Shown: positions 33,614 to 43,825, counted from the first letter of the stretch. The stretch is 64,000 bases of DNA from Mucilaginibacter aquaedulcis (GCF_030409325.1 NZ_JAUFPR010000004.1:1150227-1214226), one strand, 5' to 3'. Notes: a model not told the origin generated them from the letters alone. Numbers and translations: made by a program.

Positions 33614-35149
33614 TTAATATCCTGGGTTTTGTTTGAGCCTGCCCCCGCTTAAATCAATTTGTGTTTGCGGTACAGGAAACAAGGCATTTTTGGCACTCCA
33701 TGTTTTGCCATGAGCTGCAAATGCAGTGGCAGCCCGGCCAGGCATTACCGCATCCTGACGAACGATATCAAAGAAACGATCATGTTCTTCGGCCAGTTCC
33801 ATGCGACGTTCATGCCATATGTTTAATAGGGATGCGGTAGATGCTGGCAACCCTGCCCGGGTACGTACCATGTTAAGATCTGTAGTGGCTTCACCTGCAC
33901 GACCGATCTGGAAAGCAGCTTCTGCATTTATCAATAGAATATCCGCATAACGTAAAACGCGAACCTGTTTAGGCAAATGGTCAGTATTACCTCCGCAATT
34001 ATCTTCGGCTGTACGGCTATGGTATGCCTTATAGCTATAAGTCCCATTTTGAACTGAGTCGCGGCTCGGAATGCGGAAACCATCCCACAGCACGGTTCCA
34101 TGATCCTGTATGGTAATCACGGTTGCAGCCTTGCGTACATCGTTGGCTTCATATTCGGCAAGCAGACTTGCTGATGGGTTATTGAAGCCAAAGCCCAGAT
34201 CGGCCCAGCCAAACTTGCCCCCGGCGCGTGGCCCCTGTGATACCGTGTATAAGTTGATACCTGAAGAACAATCCTTATTTATACCCGCCTGTATCTCAAA
34301 AATTGATTCGCTGTTGTTATTGCCGCCATCGCCATTAACAGCTTTTTGCCGCCAAATAAGCGAATAGTCTTTAACTAATGTGTACTTGCCGCCATCCATA
34401 ACAGCTTTTGACAGGTCATAAGCTTTTTGATAATTTTGCATATACAGATAAACTTTAGCTTCGAGTGCCTGGGCAGCGCTTTTTGTAGCCCGGCCAACAT
34501 CCGTAGCACCTTTGTCAGGGAGATTAGCAGCCGCGAAATCCAGATCACCTATAATGAATTTATAAATATCATCCGAAGATGCGCGGGTTTGGTACTTATC
34601 CTGATTGGCCTCACTCGCTGGCGGAACCTGGTCAAGCAAAGGCACACCTCCATATAAGCGTACCAGGTTAAAATAGAACAAGGCTCTTAAAAAACGGGCT
34701 TCGCCAATAAGGGCATTTTTAGTGGCTGCCTCAAATTGGGCGTTTTGAAGCTGCCCTAATGCCTGGTTAGCTCGTGCTATGCCCTGGTAATGACCTGCCC
34801 ATACATTATTTAATACCCCGTTTGATGCTGATGGAGTAAGATTATCAATTTGTAATGCATCACCATAATCATCGGGCGAGCTTCCTTTATCAGCATCGTC
34901 AGAGGCGATATCGGTCATGATCACAAATTGAAAGCTATCGATATCGGGATCAAAGCCTCCTATGTAAAATACATTATAAATACCTATTACCAGGTTTTTG
35001 GCGGCATTAGGGTCAGATGCGATCTCGCTTTGGGTTATCTGGCCCTGAGGGGGCACCTCCAGGTAATGTTTACAGGCGCTGAGCGTAGCGGTAATAACCA
35101 GCATGCAAACAGCTATCATATTTAAATTTTTATTATATATCGTTTTCAT
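33614..35149 (-). CDS. SusD/RagB-type outer-membrane glycan-binding lipoprotein
   Basis: The 511-residue lipoprotein (signal ending ITATLSAC, lipidated cysteine near residue 26) captures oligosaccharides at the cell surface and closes as a lid over the SusC transporter. It has the SusD landmarks: an N-terminal YLEVPPQGQIT, helical TPR-like stretches such as ARFLRALFYFNLVRLYGGVPLL near residue 150, LLINAEAAFQIG, and the C-terminal ERRMELAEEHDRFFDIVRQ, which is diagnostic for the family. It starts 11 bases after susC and forms one unit with it. Confidence 0.96.
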   Translation of the reverse strand: MKTIYNKNLNMIAVCMLVITATLSACKHYLEVPPQGQITQSEIASDPNAAKNLVIGIYNVFYIGGFDPDIDSFQFVIMTDIASDDADKGSSPDDYGDALQIDNLTPSASNGVLNNVWAGHYQGIARANQALGQLQNAQFEAATKNALIGEARFLRALFYFNLVRLYGGVPLLDQVPPASEANQDKYQTRASSDDIYKFIIGDLDFAAANLPDKGATDVGRATKSAAQALEAKVYLYMQNYQKAYDLSKAVMDGGKYTLVKDYSLIWRQKAVNGDGGNNNSESIFEIQAGINKDCSSGINLYTVSQGPRAGGKFGWADLGFGFNNPSASLLAEYEANDVRKAATVITIQDHGTVLWDGFRIPSRDSVQNGTYSYKAYHSRTAEDNCGGNTDHLPKQVRVLRYADILLINAEAAFQIGRAGEATTDLNMVRTRAGLPASTASLLNIWHERRMELAEEHDRFFDIVRQDAVMPGRAATAFAAHGKTWSAKNALFPVPQTQIDLSGGRLKQNPGY

Positions 35150-35160
35150 GTTGCTGATAA

Positions 35161-38148
35161 TTAAAATTGAAGATTTACACCGAGAGCAAAAGTGCGGGTT
35201 ACCGGATAGTTGGTTGCATCAATACCCGACTGTAAAATATCGGTCTGGAATAGTTCTGCTGATGAACCGCTGTAACGCTTAAGGGTGAACAGGTTTTGCG
35301 AAGTGAGGTAAATTCTCAATCGTGAAATATTAGCCTTTTTTAACATGGCCGATGGCAGGGTATAACCAAGCGTTAGGTTATTGCAACGTAAATAAGCACC
35401 TGACTCAATAAAATAGGTTGATGGCGGTGTTGAAGAAGTAATGGTGATAGGATCGGTACTTGATGGCCGGGAGGTTGTAAAACGGCTATCGGCATAAGAG
35501 GCTTCAATGTTGTCATTTTCACTTCCTCTCGAGTTCTTTTTGCCGTTATAAATTTTATTACCCCAGTTACCGCTAAAATCGGTACTGAGGTCAAAATGGG
35601 TGTAATTAATACCGAGGGTAAAACCACCATAATACTTAGGTTGGTATGAGCCGGAAAAGGCACGGTCATTTGCATCAATTTTACCATCCTTATTTAAATC
35701 GGCATACTTGAAGCCGCCAACCTTGTTAGCCTCATATGTATTGGTTGGTGCGGCATCAACCTCGGCCTGGGTTTGGAAAATGCCTGTTTCCTGCAATACA
35801 TAATAGCTGGCAATTGGTTGCCCATTGTCTGTACGGGTAACTGTTTTGGAGTTTATGCCACCGGCATCTAAAAACTGGCCGCCATTTAAGCCAATAACAT
35901 TGTTTTTATTATAGCTGAGGTTAAAGCCAATGTTATAGGATATTTTATCATTGATCTTATCATTCCATTTTAAACCTAACTCCAAACCTTTGTTACTGTA
36001 TGAGGCGGCGTTGGTTATAAATAAATTATCGGGGTCACCTAAAATAGCGGGAATTGATATTTTTGTTAAGGCATCAGATACCTTTTTGTTATAGTAATCT
36101 AAAGTACCGCTTAAACGATTGTTCAATAAAGCGAAATCTAAACCGATATCATATTGTGTGGTGGTTTCCCATTTCAGATTGGTGTTCTTGATATCCTGAA
36201 TTACGCTGCCTAAGTTTAACGTTCCGTTATAATAGTAAGGCAGGTTGGTTGTAGCGGTTATAATGTATAAGGCCTGGTCAATATTATCGTTACCTAATTT
36301 ACCATAACTACCACGGAGTTTCAATTGGTCAAATATCTTATTGTCTTTCATGAAAGCCTCTTCAGAAATAACCCAGCCACCGCCAAAGGTGTAAAAGTTG
36401 CCCCAGTGCTGATTAAATTTGGAACTACCATCACGGCGAAAGGAAGCACTTAACAAATATTTTCCATCGTAACCGTAATTGGCTCGTGATACTAATGATT
36501 GGCGGGTAAATAAACCACCACCATTAGCGTCAGATGCCCCAACATCTGGATTACCCAGGCTCAGGAACCACAGTTCCTGACTTGCCGGAACATCCTGGCG
36601 GGTGCCATTTAAAAAGTTTGACCGATTTTTTTCTGTTACAAAACCACCCAGCAAAGTAATATGGTGCTTGCCATAGGTTTGATCAAAGGTTATGGTATTA
36701 TCCCATGTATATTGGTAATTGTTATCATTTTGAACAAACAAATTACTTAAGTTTTGATATTGATTACCGCCACCAACATTGTACGTATTGTTATCGGCTA
36801 AAAACTGGTAGGTGTAGTTCTTTTCGTTATTGAAATTAATATCAGTATTAAAGGCAGAGTGTAAGGTGAGCGAGGTTATGGGCTTATAATCCAAAGCTAC
36901 ATTTCCCTGTACCCGGTTATTAAGTTTAAAATCGTTGCCCTTATCTAATTGAAGAAGCGGGTTACCTACGTTTCCCCATGCAGAGGTGTTTCCATATTTT
37001 CCGTCTATTTTAGATGGGATAATAGGCGCTGCACGGTAAACGTTGCCGTATATGCCGCCAAAATTGATGGCTTGCTCAGCTCCGCGAGTTAGCGACAATT
37101 GTTCACTGAATTTTAACTTTTTAGAGATGTTTACCTCGTTGTTAGCGCGAATAGTAAAGCGCTGGAAGCCGTTGGTTTGTATAACGCCCTTATCATCAAG
37201 ATAGTTTGCGCTGATGAAATAGGTATTGGTTTCGCCGCCGCCAGATACTGAGATGTTATGATTGGTGGTAAAGGCATTCCTCGAAACCGCTTTTAACCAA
37301 TCTGTTGTACCCGGAAATGTAACCGGCGAATTAACATCGGCAGAGGGGTTGGCATCCTTCAAATAATCAGAATATTGAGCCCGGTTTGCCATTTGAATGG
37401 GGCTGGCTATCTTTCGCACGCCTACAGTTGCATCGTAACTTACAGTTGGCGGGCCGCTTTTGCCTTTTTTGGTGGTAATTATTACCACACCATTGGCACC
37501 ACGCACACCATAAATGGCCGCAGATGCATCCTTAAGTACATCAAGCGTTAAGATGTCTGAGCTATTAACATTTCGTATATCATTGGTTAGCACCCCGTCA
37601 ACTACATAAAGCGGGTCGGCACCTGCCAGTACAGATCCTGTACCACGAATACGCAATATAGGCGCTGAGTTTGGCTGACCGGATGATAACACCTGTACGC
37701 CTGATACTTTACCTTGTAATGCCTGGGTTGGAGTTTGCACAGGTTGCTTGGCCAGCAGATCGCCGTTTACGCTGGCAACAGAACCGGTTACATCGCGTTT
37801 CTTTTGTGTACCGTAACCGATAACAACCACCTGTTGCAACTCTTTTGCCTCGGGCTGCAACTTTATAACTAATTGGGTTTGATTATTGACCGGTACCGAT
37901 AACGTGGTATAGCCAATATAACTTAAAACAAGAGTTGCATCTGGTGGTGCCTGCAATGTAAAGGCGCCATTAACATCGGATTGAACTCCTGTGGTGGTTC
38001 CCTTTATTGCAACACTTACGCCAATCAGCGGTTCGCCGGTTACAGCATCGGTAATTTTGCCTTTTACCGCGGCATTTTGAGCGAATGAAGCATCAGCAAA
38101 AAATAAAGAAAATAGCACTAACACAGGAATAGTAAACATTCTTTTCAT
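35161..38148 (-). CDS. SusC/RagA-type TonB-dependent outer-membrane transporter
   Basis: The 995-residue protein has a signal peptide (about 1-23), an N-terminal carboxypeptidase-like regulatory domain (AAVKGKITDAVTGEPLIGVSVAIKG, about 27-105), a TonB-box/plug region (VVVIGYGTQKKRDVTGSV near 108, KDASAAIYGVRGANGVVIITTKKG near 210) and a large beta-barrel ending in FALGVNLQF. It imports the glycan captured by SusD using energy from TonB. The 455-base upstream region is AT-rich with no clear regulator gene. The partner enzyme suggests a beta-1,2-glucan substrate. Confidence 0.97.
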   Translation of the reverse strand: MKRMFTIPVLVLFSLFFADASFAQNAAVKGKITDAVTGEPLIGVSVAIKGTTTGVQSDVNGAFTLQAPPDATLVLSYIGYTTLSVPVNNQTQLVIKLQPEAKELQQVVVIGYGTQKKRDVTGSVASVNGDLLAKQPVQTPTQALQGKVSGVQVLSSGQPNSAPILRIRGTGSVLAGADPLYVVDGVLTNDIRNVNSSDILTLDVLKDASAAIYGVRGANGVVIITTKKGKSGPPTVSYDATVGVRKIASPIQMANRAQYSDYLKDANPSADVNSPVTFPGTTDWLKAVSRNAFTTNHNISVSGGGETNTYFISANYLDDKGVIQTNGFQRFTIRANNEVNISKKLKFSEQLSLTRGAEQAINFGGIYGNVYRAAPIIPSKIDGKYGNTSAWGNVGNPLLQLDKGNDFKLNNRVQGNVALDYKPITSLTLHSAFNTDINFNNEKNYTYQFLADNNTYNVGGGNQYQNLSNLFVQNDNNYQYTWDNTITFDQTYGKHHITLLGGFVTEKNRSNFLNGTRQDVPASQELWFLSLGNPDVGASDANGGGLFTRQSLVSRANYGYDGKYLLSASFRRDGSSKFNQHWGNFYTFGGGWVISEEAFMKDNKIFDQLKLRGSYGKLGNDNIDQALYIITATTNLPYYYNGTLNLGSVIQDIKNTNLKWETTTQYDIGLDFALLNNRLSGTLDYYNKKVSDALTKISIPAILGDPDNLFITNAASYSNKGLELGLKWNDKINDKISYNIGFNLSYNKNNVIGLNGGQFLDAGGINSKTVTRTDNGQPIASYYVLQETGIFQTQAEVDAAPTNTYEANKVGGFKYADLNKDGKIDANDRAFSGSYQPKYYGGFTLGINYTHFDLSTDFSGNWGNKIYNGKKNSRGSENDNIEASYADSRFTTSRPSSTDPITITSSTPPSTYFIESGAYLRCNNLTLGYTLPSAMLKKANISRLRIYLTSQNLFTLKRYSGSSAELFQTDILQSGIDATNYPVTRTFALGVNLQF

Positions 38149-38604
38149 AACGGTTAGCTAATAAGAATTGGTTAGAAAATAATTGATCTATTATTTTAAT
38201 AAAACGGAATGGATATTGTGTGCTTATTAAAAAAATAAACTCAACATTAATACATCACAAAACAAAGGCATTCTCAGTGATTGTGGTTTAAATTTTTATT
38301 GTAATGACAGTCAGATGTTTATTGGCTATTGGTTTGTGACAACTATAATACAAGTATGCGAGCAAAGTGTTTGAGTAATGTCTATAATATCTTTATCAGT
38401 TAAAAAATTCGGATTCTGTTGTCCTTTATTTATATGGCATAACTATTGATTTATATATGTATATGATATTATATATAAAAATAAATAAGCATCCGAATGA
38501 ATTTATAACATGCTGTTGATCAAGTTAAAGTATAGCAATGGGTTGTTGTAGATGTTGGTGTATTTGGTTATATTGCATATAAACAATTCATAAATCTTTA
38601 AAAC
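38149..38604. other. Divergent intergenic region between susC and a small secreted-protein gene
   Basis: 456 very AT-rich bases with no gene or strong repeat. It must hold the promoters of susC (minus) and of the small gene at 38605 (plus). I could not place convincing TAnnTTTG elements. Confidence 0.4.
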
Positions 38605-38847
38605 ATGAAAAAACTTCTCACGATGCTATTGCTCGCTGTAATGAGTTTTGGCGCAATTACTACTTATGCTTTGCCGCAAACCAAAAAAGACGGCACGCCT
38701 GACAAGCGATATAAAACCAACAAAGTAAAATTAAAATCAGACGGAACACCGGATAAGCGCTATAAGTCAAATGCAACTGCTGCACCAGCTAAAGCAGATA
38801 AACCGGCTAAAGCAGAAAAACCTGCTAAAGACAAGAAAAAAAGCTAA
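38605..38847 (+). CDS. Small basic secreted protein with two DGTPDKRYK repeats
   Basis: This 80-residue protein has a signal peptide (residues 1 to about 22, ending TYALP). It then has two copies of K(K/S)DGTPDKRYK(T/S)N (about 27-39 and 44-56), followed by an Ala/Lys/Pro tail. The repeat resembles the short basic adaptor motif first noted in chlorella-virus (PBCV) proteins, DGTPDxRYKxNK. The mature protein is very lysine-rich. The role is unknown; export and high charge suggest binding of an anionic polymer. A strong terminator follows, so this is a real transcription unit. Confidence 0.72.
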   Translation: MKKLLTMLLLAVMSFGAITTYALPQTKKDGTPDKRYKTNKVKLKSDGTPDKRYKSNATAAPAKADKPAKAEKPAKDKKKS

Positions 38848-38868
38848 GATCTGATCGAAATTCACTTA

Positions 38869-38909
38869 AAAAAAGAAGCCCTGTGAATGTATCACAGGGC
38901 TTCTTTTTT
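38869..38909. terminator. Strong bidirectional terminator
   Basis: A perfect 18-base stem (arms 38869-38886 and 38892-38909) with a five-base loop, A-rich on the left and T-rich on the right. It stands between the convergent small secreted-protein gene and trhO. Confidence 0.92.
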
Positions 38910-38918
38910 ATCAGGCTG

Positions 38919-39875
38919 TTATGCCAGCTGAATTTTTTCTTTTTTCAATGTGTTTACCGGTTGCGGAACTTTTACGTAGTAGCCTGTACCATCATACTCG
39001 CGCTTGCGGGGATGACTTTGGCAGGCATCGCTGCAGCAGCCTTCCATTTTGGTGCCACATTCATCGCATTGGGTAAAATGCTCATTGCACTCCGGATTAG
39101 CACAGTTGATCATTTTAGGTGTTGTTTTACCACAATTGCGGCAGGTTGATATAACAACAGGATTCACATTATTTACATCAACAGAAAGGCGGTTATCAAA
39201 AACATAGCACTTGCCTTCAAAGTCTTCGCCGCCGGCTTCCTTGCCGTATTTAATAATACCGCCATGTAGCTGGTATACTTCGGGAAAACCTTCGTGCAGT
39301 AACAGGGCTGATGCTTTTTCGCATTTTATGCCGCCTGTACAATAAGTTAGTATCTTTTTATCCTTGTATTTGGCCAGTTCATTGATCATAGCCGGGAAGT
39401 CCCTGAAATTTTCAATATCAAGCGTTACCGCGTTTTTGAACTTGCCTAAAGAATGCTCATAGTTTGAACGTACATCCAAAACTACCACATCATCCCTATC
39501 CTTCATGGCCAAAAATTCTTTTGGGTCAAGATGTTTACCAGTTTTTTGCTGTGGATTGATGATTTCAGGATCACGTAAGCCGGAGTGTACGATCTCTGAT
39601 TTATAGCGAACATGCATTTTTACGAACGAAGGTGTATCAACTTCATCTATCTTGAAATCAATACCGGCAAAACGTTCGTCGGCATGTACAGTGTCCATAT
39701 AGGTTTTGCAGGCCTCGGCCGTTCCGGAAACTGTGCCATTGAGCCCTTCGGTAGCCACGATAATGCGACCGGTTAATCCTAAGCTTTTACAAAATTTTAA
39801 ATGATCGGCAGCAAATTGCTCCGCATCAGCTATTGTTGAATAACAATAGTACAGTAGTGTGTTATATAATGCCAT
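38919..39875 (-). CDS. trhO: tRNA uridine(34) hydroxylase TrhO (rhodanese-like, YceA)
   Basis: The 318-residue protein has an N-terminal acylphosphatase-like domain (GRIIVATEGLNGTVSG), a rhodanese domain with the catalytic cysteine in LTYCTGGIKCEKAS, and a C-terminal cysteine-rich part (CRNCGKTTPKMINCANPECNEHF, then CDEC and CCSDACQ) that may bind metal. TrhO makes 5-hydroxyuridine at the wobble position of some tRNAs. I start at ATG 39875; the longer frame would need a TTG at 39896. The terminator at 38869 lies at its 3' end. Confidence 0.93.
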   Translation of the reverse strand: MALYNTLLYYCYSTIADAEQFAADHLKFCKSLGLTGRIIVATEGLNGTVSGTAEACKTYMDTVHADERFAGIDFKIDEVDTPSFVKMHVRYKSEIVHSGLRDPEIINPQQKTGKHLDPKEFLAMKDRDDVVVLDVRSNYEHSLGKFKNAVTLDIENFRDFPAMINELAKYKDKKILTYCTGGIKCEKASALLLHEGFPEVYQLHGGIIKYGKEAGGEDFEGKCYVFDNRLSVDVNNVNPVVISTCRNCGKTTPKMINCANPECNEHFTQCDECGTKMEGCCSDACQSHPRKREYDGTGYYVKVPQPVNTLKKEKIQLA

Positions 39876-39996
39876 AAACCATTGATACTGTTGCAAACAG
39901 TGTTAAATGAGGCGCAAAGATAGTTAATTGAGCAGAAAGCTCAAAGTAAAAACCTGAATGCCAAAAGCTTTAAGCCTTTCGCCTTAGGCTTTCAGT

Positions 39997-42477
39997 CTAT
40001 CTTATACCATAAAATATTCTGAAGCCCTGGATGTATTTTTGATTTCCGGCGTAGGATATACCATAATCAACCCGGAATATGAGGCGTTGTACACCTATGT
40101 AAAATTCCCGGTAATTGGTATTGCCTTTGGTGGTAAGATAATTGGCTCCAATTACTTCTTCCAACTTAAATTTGCGGAGGATAGGTACTTTGTTGAGTAT
40201 GGAGCCTGCAAAATTGTGCTGAAAATGGGCCTCGAAAAAAGCGCCATTTGTGCTGTAAGTATAAAACGGTAAAAAATGGAAGCTACCCACATAGGTTGGG
40301 TCGAAGGTAAGGCCCTGGTTGCCTAAAAAGTGGTTGTAATCCATGTAATATAGCCTGTTGTTATTAAAAAAGTCGCCGGCGGTTAGTTTGAATGACGAAA
40401 ATCCGGTTAAACCCAGGCGAATATTATATTGCGAGATATCAAGTGAGGCAAAATCATAATCAACATCTGACCCGAAAGCGCTTTTTATACCCTTGCGGTA
40501 GTTAACCGTTAATGTAGGATATTTTGATGGTATGTTAAACTTGGCAGTTGGGCGGGTTTCATAACGTTGATCAAAGGTAAAAGTTGCCGCGAGTGCAAAG
40601 GTTAAAGCTTGATTTTGCGGAAATAGAACCGAGCGGTCATCGGCCGGTGTACCTGCAGGTGCCAGCGGATTGTTTGATGTATACTCACGGTCTTTCACAT
40701 TTTTAATATGTCCGAATGCGGTGTTATAAAGTTGACTTCTGCTGGCATAGGTCAGGCTTCCGTTCAATAAAAAGCCATTCAGCACTTCGCGCTGATACCC
40801 GAACATACCATATTGCGAGCGGTAATATTTTACATAATTGTTTTCGCTCAGCAATGTACTTAAGGTATTGAAATAGAGAGAACGCGTACCTACATTGTTG
40901 AGGTCAAGTACATCGCTGCCAAAGCCTCCAAAAAATTTGGCTGCATGAAACGGATCATTTTTATACTCACTATATATGTTGGCGCTGAACAGTTTATTTG
41001 AAAATCCGTAGCGTGCATCAGGCGTAATGCTAAATGAATGAAAATCATCAATGGTATGGGTATACCTTACCTTGGCATTAATGCCAAAGCCTTCTACCGT
41101 ATTGTAATAAAAGGTTTGTATAAAGGGGAATATATATAGTGAATCTTTCTCGTGGCGATTGCTGGCGCTATACCCAAATATCAGATACCCCGGATAATTG
41201 ATGCGGTTTTTGGTATGCTGTAATGTATCCAGATACTGATCTGTTTTTTTGTAAGCATCTATGCTGTCCTTTTTATGAAAATCACGTGCCTCCTGCCGGG
41301 TTGAAGGAACGGGGCGCACCGATGTCCAGTAATCCTCTTTTTTAGAGTTTGCTGTTGTATCAACCTTTAATATTTCGCCCGTAAAATAACCGTCGGGAAA
41401 AGTTGGGTTGATTTTATAATTGTTGTAAATAGTATTGTAGTATCCACCAAATTTAAACCCGAACACCTTTCCTTTAAAACTCAGCTGCGCCGAGGCGGGC
41501 ATCCATATACTATCAGTAATAGCGATGTATTGCTGTTTTATTTGCAGTGTATCAATCAGGTTGATGTTACTCATGGTATTGGTAACATACAGGTCGGCGC
41601 TGTAAATGCGCCAGTCGCCCTCCACAATATAAATATTACCCTGAAAATACTGTCCGTGCTGGCGGCGCGGTATCACCTGAATCTTATCAATGGTGCGGCC
41701 ATTTTCAATGGAGGTGCCCAACAGTTTATACTTGTAAAAGATATTTGCATAAGATGCCAGCGGCGATACAAAACCCCTGGTGCTTAGTCCGTTTATACTG
41801 AATACATTTCTGTAAAAGTTTACATCAAGGTCTGATGCTTTGCTGTAACTGAATGCGGTATTTAAACCCGTAATTCTTTTGGCAATGGTTACCTCCCTGA
41901 TCTGGTTAGTTTTTTTAAAGCTGTAATCAGATAACGATTCTGATTGGTAAAGAATGCCCCTTCCGTTTGAATCGAGATCAAGGGCATTTACCACTTCTTT
42001 TGAAAGCAATGCCTTTGGGGCACTCATTAGCTTTTGTACCCCCTTTACATAAACCGCGCAGGAGTATGAGGTAGCTTCGTCAAGATAATATTTGCGTTTC
42101 TGAATAACCTGTTTCATGATGGTATCGGCAGCATCGCGATTTTTGATATAGACAGATGCTACACGATTTGTGGCAAATACTTCATCATCCAGCTGCACAT
42201 CAAGCCGTTTGTTATCGGCTCCAATTGTAACCTGTATTACCTTTTCCTGATAACCAACTATTCGGTACACAACACTATAATCACCCGGGGATAGTTTAAA
42301 CTGGTACAACCCGTCCTCGTTACTTGTAGTGCCGTATGTAGAATTTTTAATATAAACAGAGGCAAACGGGATAATATTATTTTGATGGTTGGTAACGCGA
42401 CCCGACAACAAATACTGCTGTGCCGATGCGTTTAAGGTGTATAAGGTGATAATAGTCAGGAGTATGTGTTTTTTCAT
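39997..42477 (-). CDS. DUF5686 outer-membrane protein with carboxypeptidase-like regulatory domain
   Basis: The 826-residue protein has a signal peptide (to about residue 19), then a CarboxypepD-regulatory-like domain (YLLSGRVTNHQNNIIPFASVYIK, about 22-100) as found in SusC, and then the DUF5686 region with a predicted beta-barrel to the C-terminal aromatic end (IFYGIR). Members occur widely in Bacteroidota outer membranes, with unknown substrate. It is not next to a SusD gene, so it does not look like a glycan importer. It is followed only by trhO on the same strand. Confidence 0.88.
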   Translation of the reverse strand: MKKHILLTIITLYTLNASAQQYLLSGRVTNHQNNIIPFASVYIKNSTYGTTSNEDGLYQFKLSPGDYSVVYRIVGYQEKVIQVTIGADNKRLDVQLDDEVFATNRVASVYIKNRDAADTIMKQVIQKRKYYLDEATSYSCAVYVKGVQKLMSAPKALLSKEVVNALDLDSNGRGILYQSESLSDYSFKKTNQIREVTIAKRITGLNTAFSYSKASDLDVNFYRNVFSINGLSTRGFVSPLASYANIFYKYKLLGTSIENGRTIDKIQVIPRRQHGQYFQGNIYIVEGDWRIYSADLYVTNTMSNINLIDTLQIKQQYIAITDSIWMPASAQLSFKGKVFGFKFGGYYNTIYNNYKINPTFPDGYFTGEILKVDTTANSKKEDYWTSVRPVPSTRQEARDFHKKDSIDAYKKTDQYLDTLQHTKNRINYPGYLIFGYSASNRHEKDSLYIFPFIQTFYYNTVEGFGINAKVRYTHTIDDFHSFSITPDARYGFSNKLFSANIYSEYKNDPFHAAKFFGGFGSDVLDLNNVGTRSLYFNTLSTLLSENNYVKYYRSQYGMFGYQREVLNGFLLNGSLTYASRSQLYNTAFGHIKNVKDREYTSNNPLAPAGTPADDRSVLFPQNQALTFALAATFTFDQRYETRPTAKFNIPSKYPTLTVNYRKGIKSAFGSDVDYDFASLDISQYNIRLGLTGFSSFKLTAGDFFNNNRLYYMDYNHFLGNQGLTFDPTYVGSFHFLPFYTYSTNGAFFEAHFQHNFAGSILNKVPILRKFKLEEVIGANYLTTKGNTNYREFYIGVQRLIFRVDYGISYAGNQKYIQGFRIFYGIR

Positions 42478-42578
42478 ATGCTATAAATCAACTAATACTT
42501 ATTAACCATAAAATGTTTTAAACTACGCTTAATAAATAATTAAGGTTCAATTAACCCTGTCAAATGCCTGTTAATGCT

Positions 42579-42586
42579 TAATTTTG
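42579..42586 (+). promoter_or_regulatory. -7 element for kbl
   Basis: TAATTTTG followed by CACCC matches TAnnTTTG, 23 bases before the ATG at 42609. Confidence 0.5.
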
Positions 42587-42608
42587 CACCCTCTAAATAG
42601 CATATAAT

Positions 42609-43799
42609 ATGTATAACACACTAAAGCCGGTTTTGCAGCAGGAGCTTGCTGATATTGAAAGTGCCGGATTGTATAAGAAAGAACGCATCATTACATCAGC
42701 ACAAGGTGCTGATATTACAGTTCAGGGTGGTAAAGAAGTGATAAACTTTTGCGCCAATAATTACCTTGGCCTTTCGGGCAATCCAAAAGTAATTCAGGCA
42801 GCTAAAAACGTGATGGATACGCATGGGTACGGTTTATCGTCTGTGCGTTTTATTTGCGGTACACAGGATATTCACAAACAGCTTGAAGCTAAAATATCTG
42901 AGTTTTTAGGCACTGAGGATACCATATTATATGCCGCGGCGTTTGATGCCAACGGAGGTGTTTTTGAACCGCTGTTTAACGATCAGGATGCCATTATATC
43001 CGACGAGCTGAATCACGCGTCTATTATTGATGGTGTGCGTTTGTGCAAGGCTCAGCGCTACCGCTATAAGCATGATGATATGGCCGATCTGGAAGAGAAA
43101 TTAAAAGCTACCAAAGATCTGCGTCACCGTATTATTGTAACCGACGGTGCCTTCAGCATGGACGGAACCATTGCCCAGCTTGATAAAATTTGCGCCCTTG
43201 CCGAGCAGTATAATGCCCTGGTGATGATTGATGAGAGTCATTGCTCTGGTTTTATGGGTAAAACAGGTCGCGGTACGCATGAGCACCATAATGTAATGGG
43301 GCAGATTGATATTATTACAGGTACCCTGGGTAAAGCTCTGGGCGGTGCATCAGGTGGTTTTACATCTGGCCGTAAAGAAATTATCGATATGCTGCGTCAG
43401 CGCTCACGTCCTTACTTGTTTTCAAACACGCTGGCTCCGGCTATCACCGGTGCATCTATTGCGGTGCTTGATATGCTGAGCGAAACAACCTCCCTGCGTG
43501 ATAAGCTGGAAGCTAATACCCAATACTTCCGTCAAAAAATGACCGAAGCTGGTTTTGATATCAAGCCAGGTGTGCACCCAATTGTGCCGGTTATGTTGTA
43601 CGATGCAAAACTTGCCCAGGAATTTGCCGCCAAAATGCTTGACGAAGGCATTTATGTTATCGGCTTTTACTATCCGGTAGTACCTCAGGGTAAAGCACGT
43701 ATCAGGGTACAGATATCTGCCGCGCATGATACACAACATTTAGATAAGGCTATAGCCGCTTTTACCAAAGTAGGTAAGGAATTAGCGGTAATTAAATAA
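42609..43799 (+). CDS. kbl: Glycine C-acetyltransferase (2-amino-3-ketobutyrate CoA ligase)
   Basis: The 396-residue PLP enzyme cleaves 2-amino-3-ketobutyrate with CoA to glycine and acetyl-CoA. It shows FCANNYLGLSG near residue 50, YGLSSVRFICGTQDIHKQLE, the IDESHCSGFMGKTGRG block and the PLP-lysine motif GTLGKALGG. Length equals that of characterised Kbl. The dehydrogenase that makes its substrate is at 27721. The gene has its own promoter and no partner in the operon. Confidence 0.95.
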   Translation: MYNTLKPVLQQELADIESAGLYKKERIITSAQGADITVQGGKEVINFCANNYLGLSGNPKVIQAAKNVMDTHGYGLSSVRFICGTQDIHKQLEAKISEFLGTEDTILYAAAFDANGGVFEPLFNDQDAIISDELNHASIIDGVRLCKAQRYRYKHDDMADLEEKLKATKDLRHRIIVTDGAFSMDGTIAQLDKICALAEQYNALVMIDESHCSGFMGKTGRGTHEHHNVMGQIDIITGTLGKALGGASGGFTSGRKEIIDMLRQRSRPYLFSNTLAPAITGASIAVLDMLSETTSLRDKLEANTQYFRQKMTEAGFDIKPGVHPIVPVMLYDAKLAQEFAAKMLDEGIYVIGFYYPVVPQGKARIRVQISAAHDTQHLDKAIAAFTKVGKELAVIK

Positions 43800-43814
43800 T
43801 AGTTCTGCTTTTTT

Positions 43815-43822
43815 TATATTTG
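43815..43822 (+). promoter_or_regulatory. -7 element for pheS
   Basis: TATATTTG is an exact TAnnTTTG match. Transcription would begin within a few bases of 43826-43830 and leave a leader of about 78 bases. Confidence 0.6.
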
Positions 43823-43825
43823 CAC

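Noticed and set aside
39972..39991. Terminator after the DUF5686 gene
   Set aside because: The AAGCCT/AGGCTT stem is only six base pairs and no T run follows on the minus strand, so the evidence is too weak.
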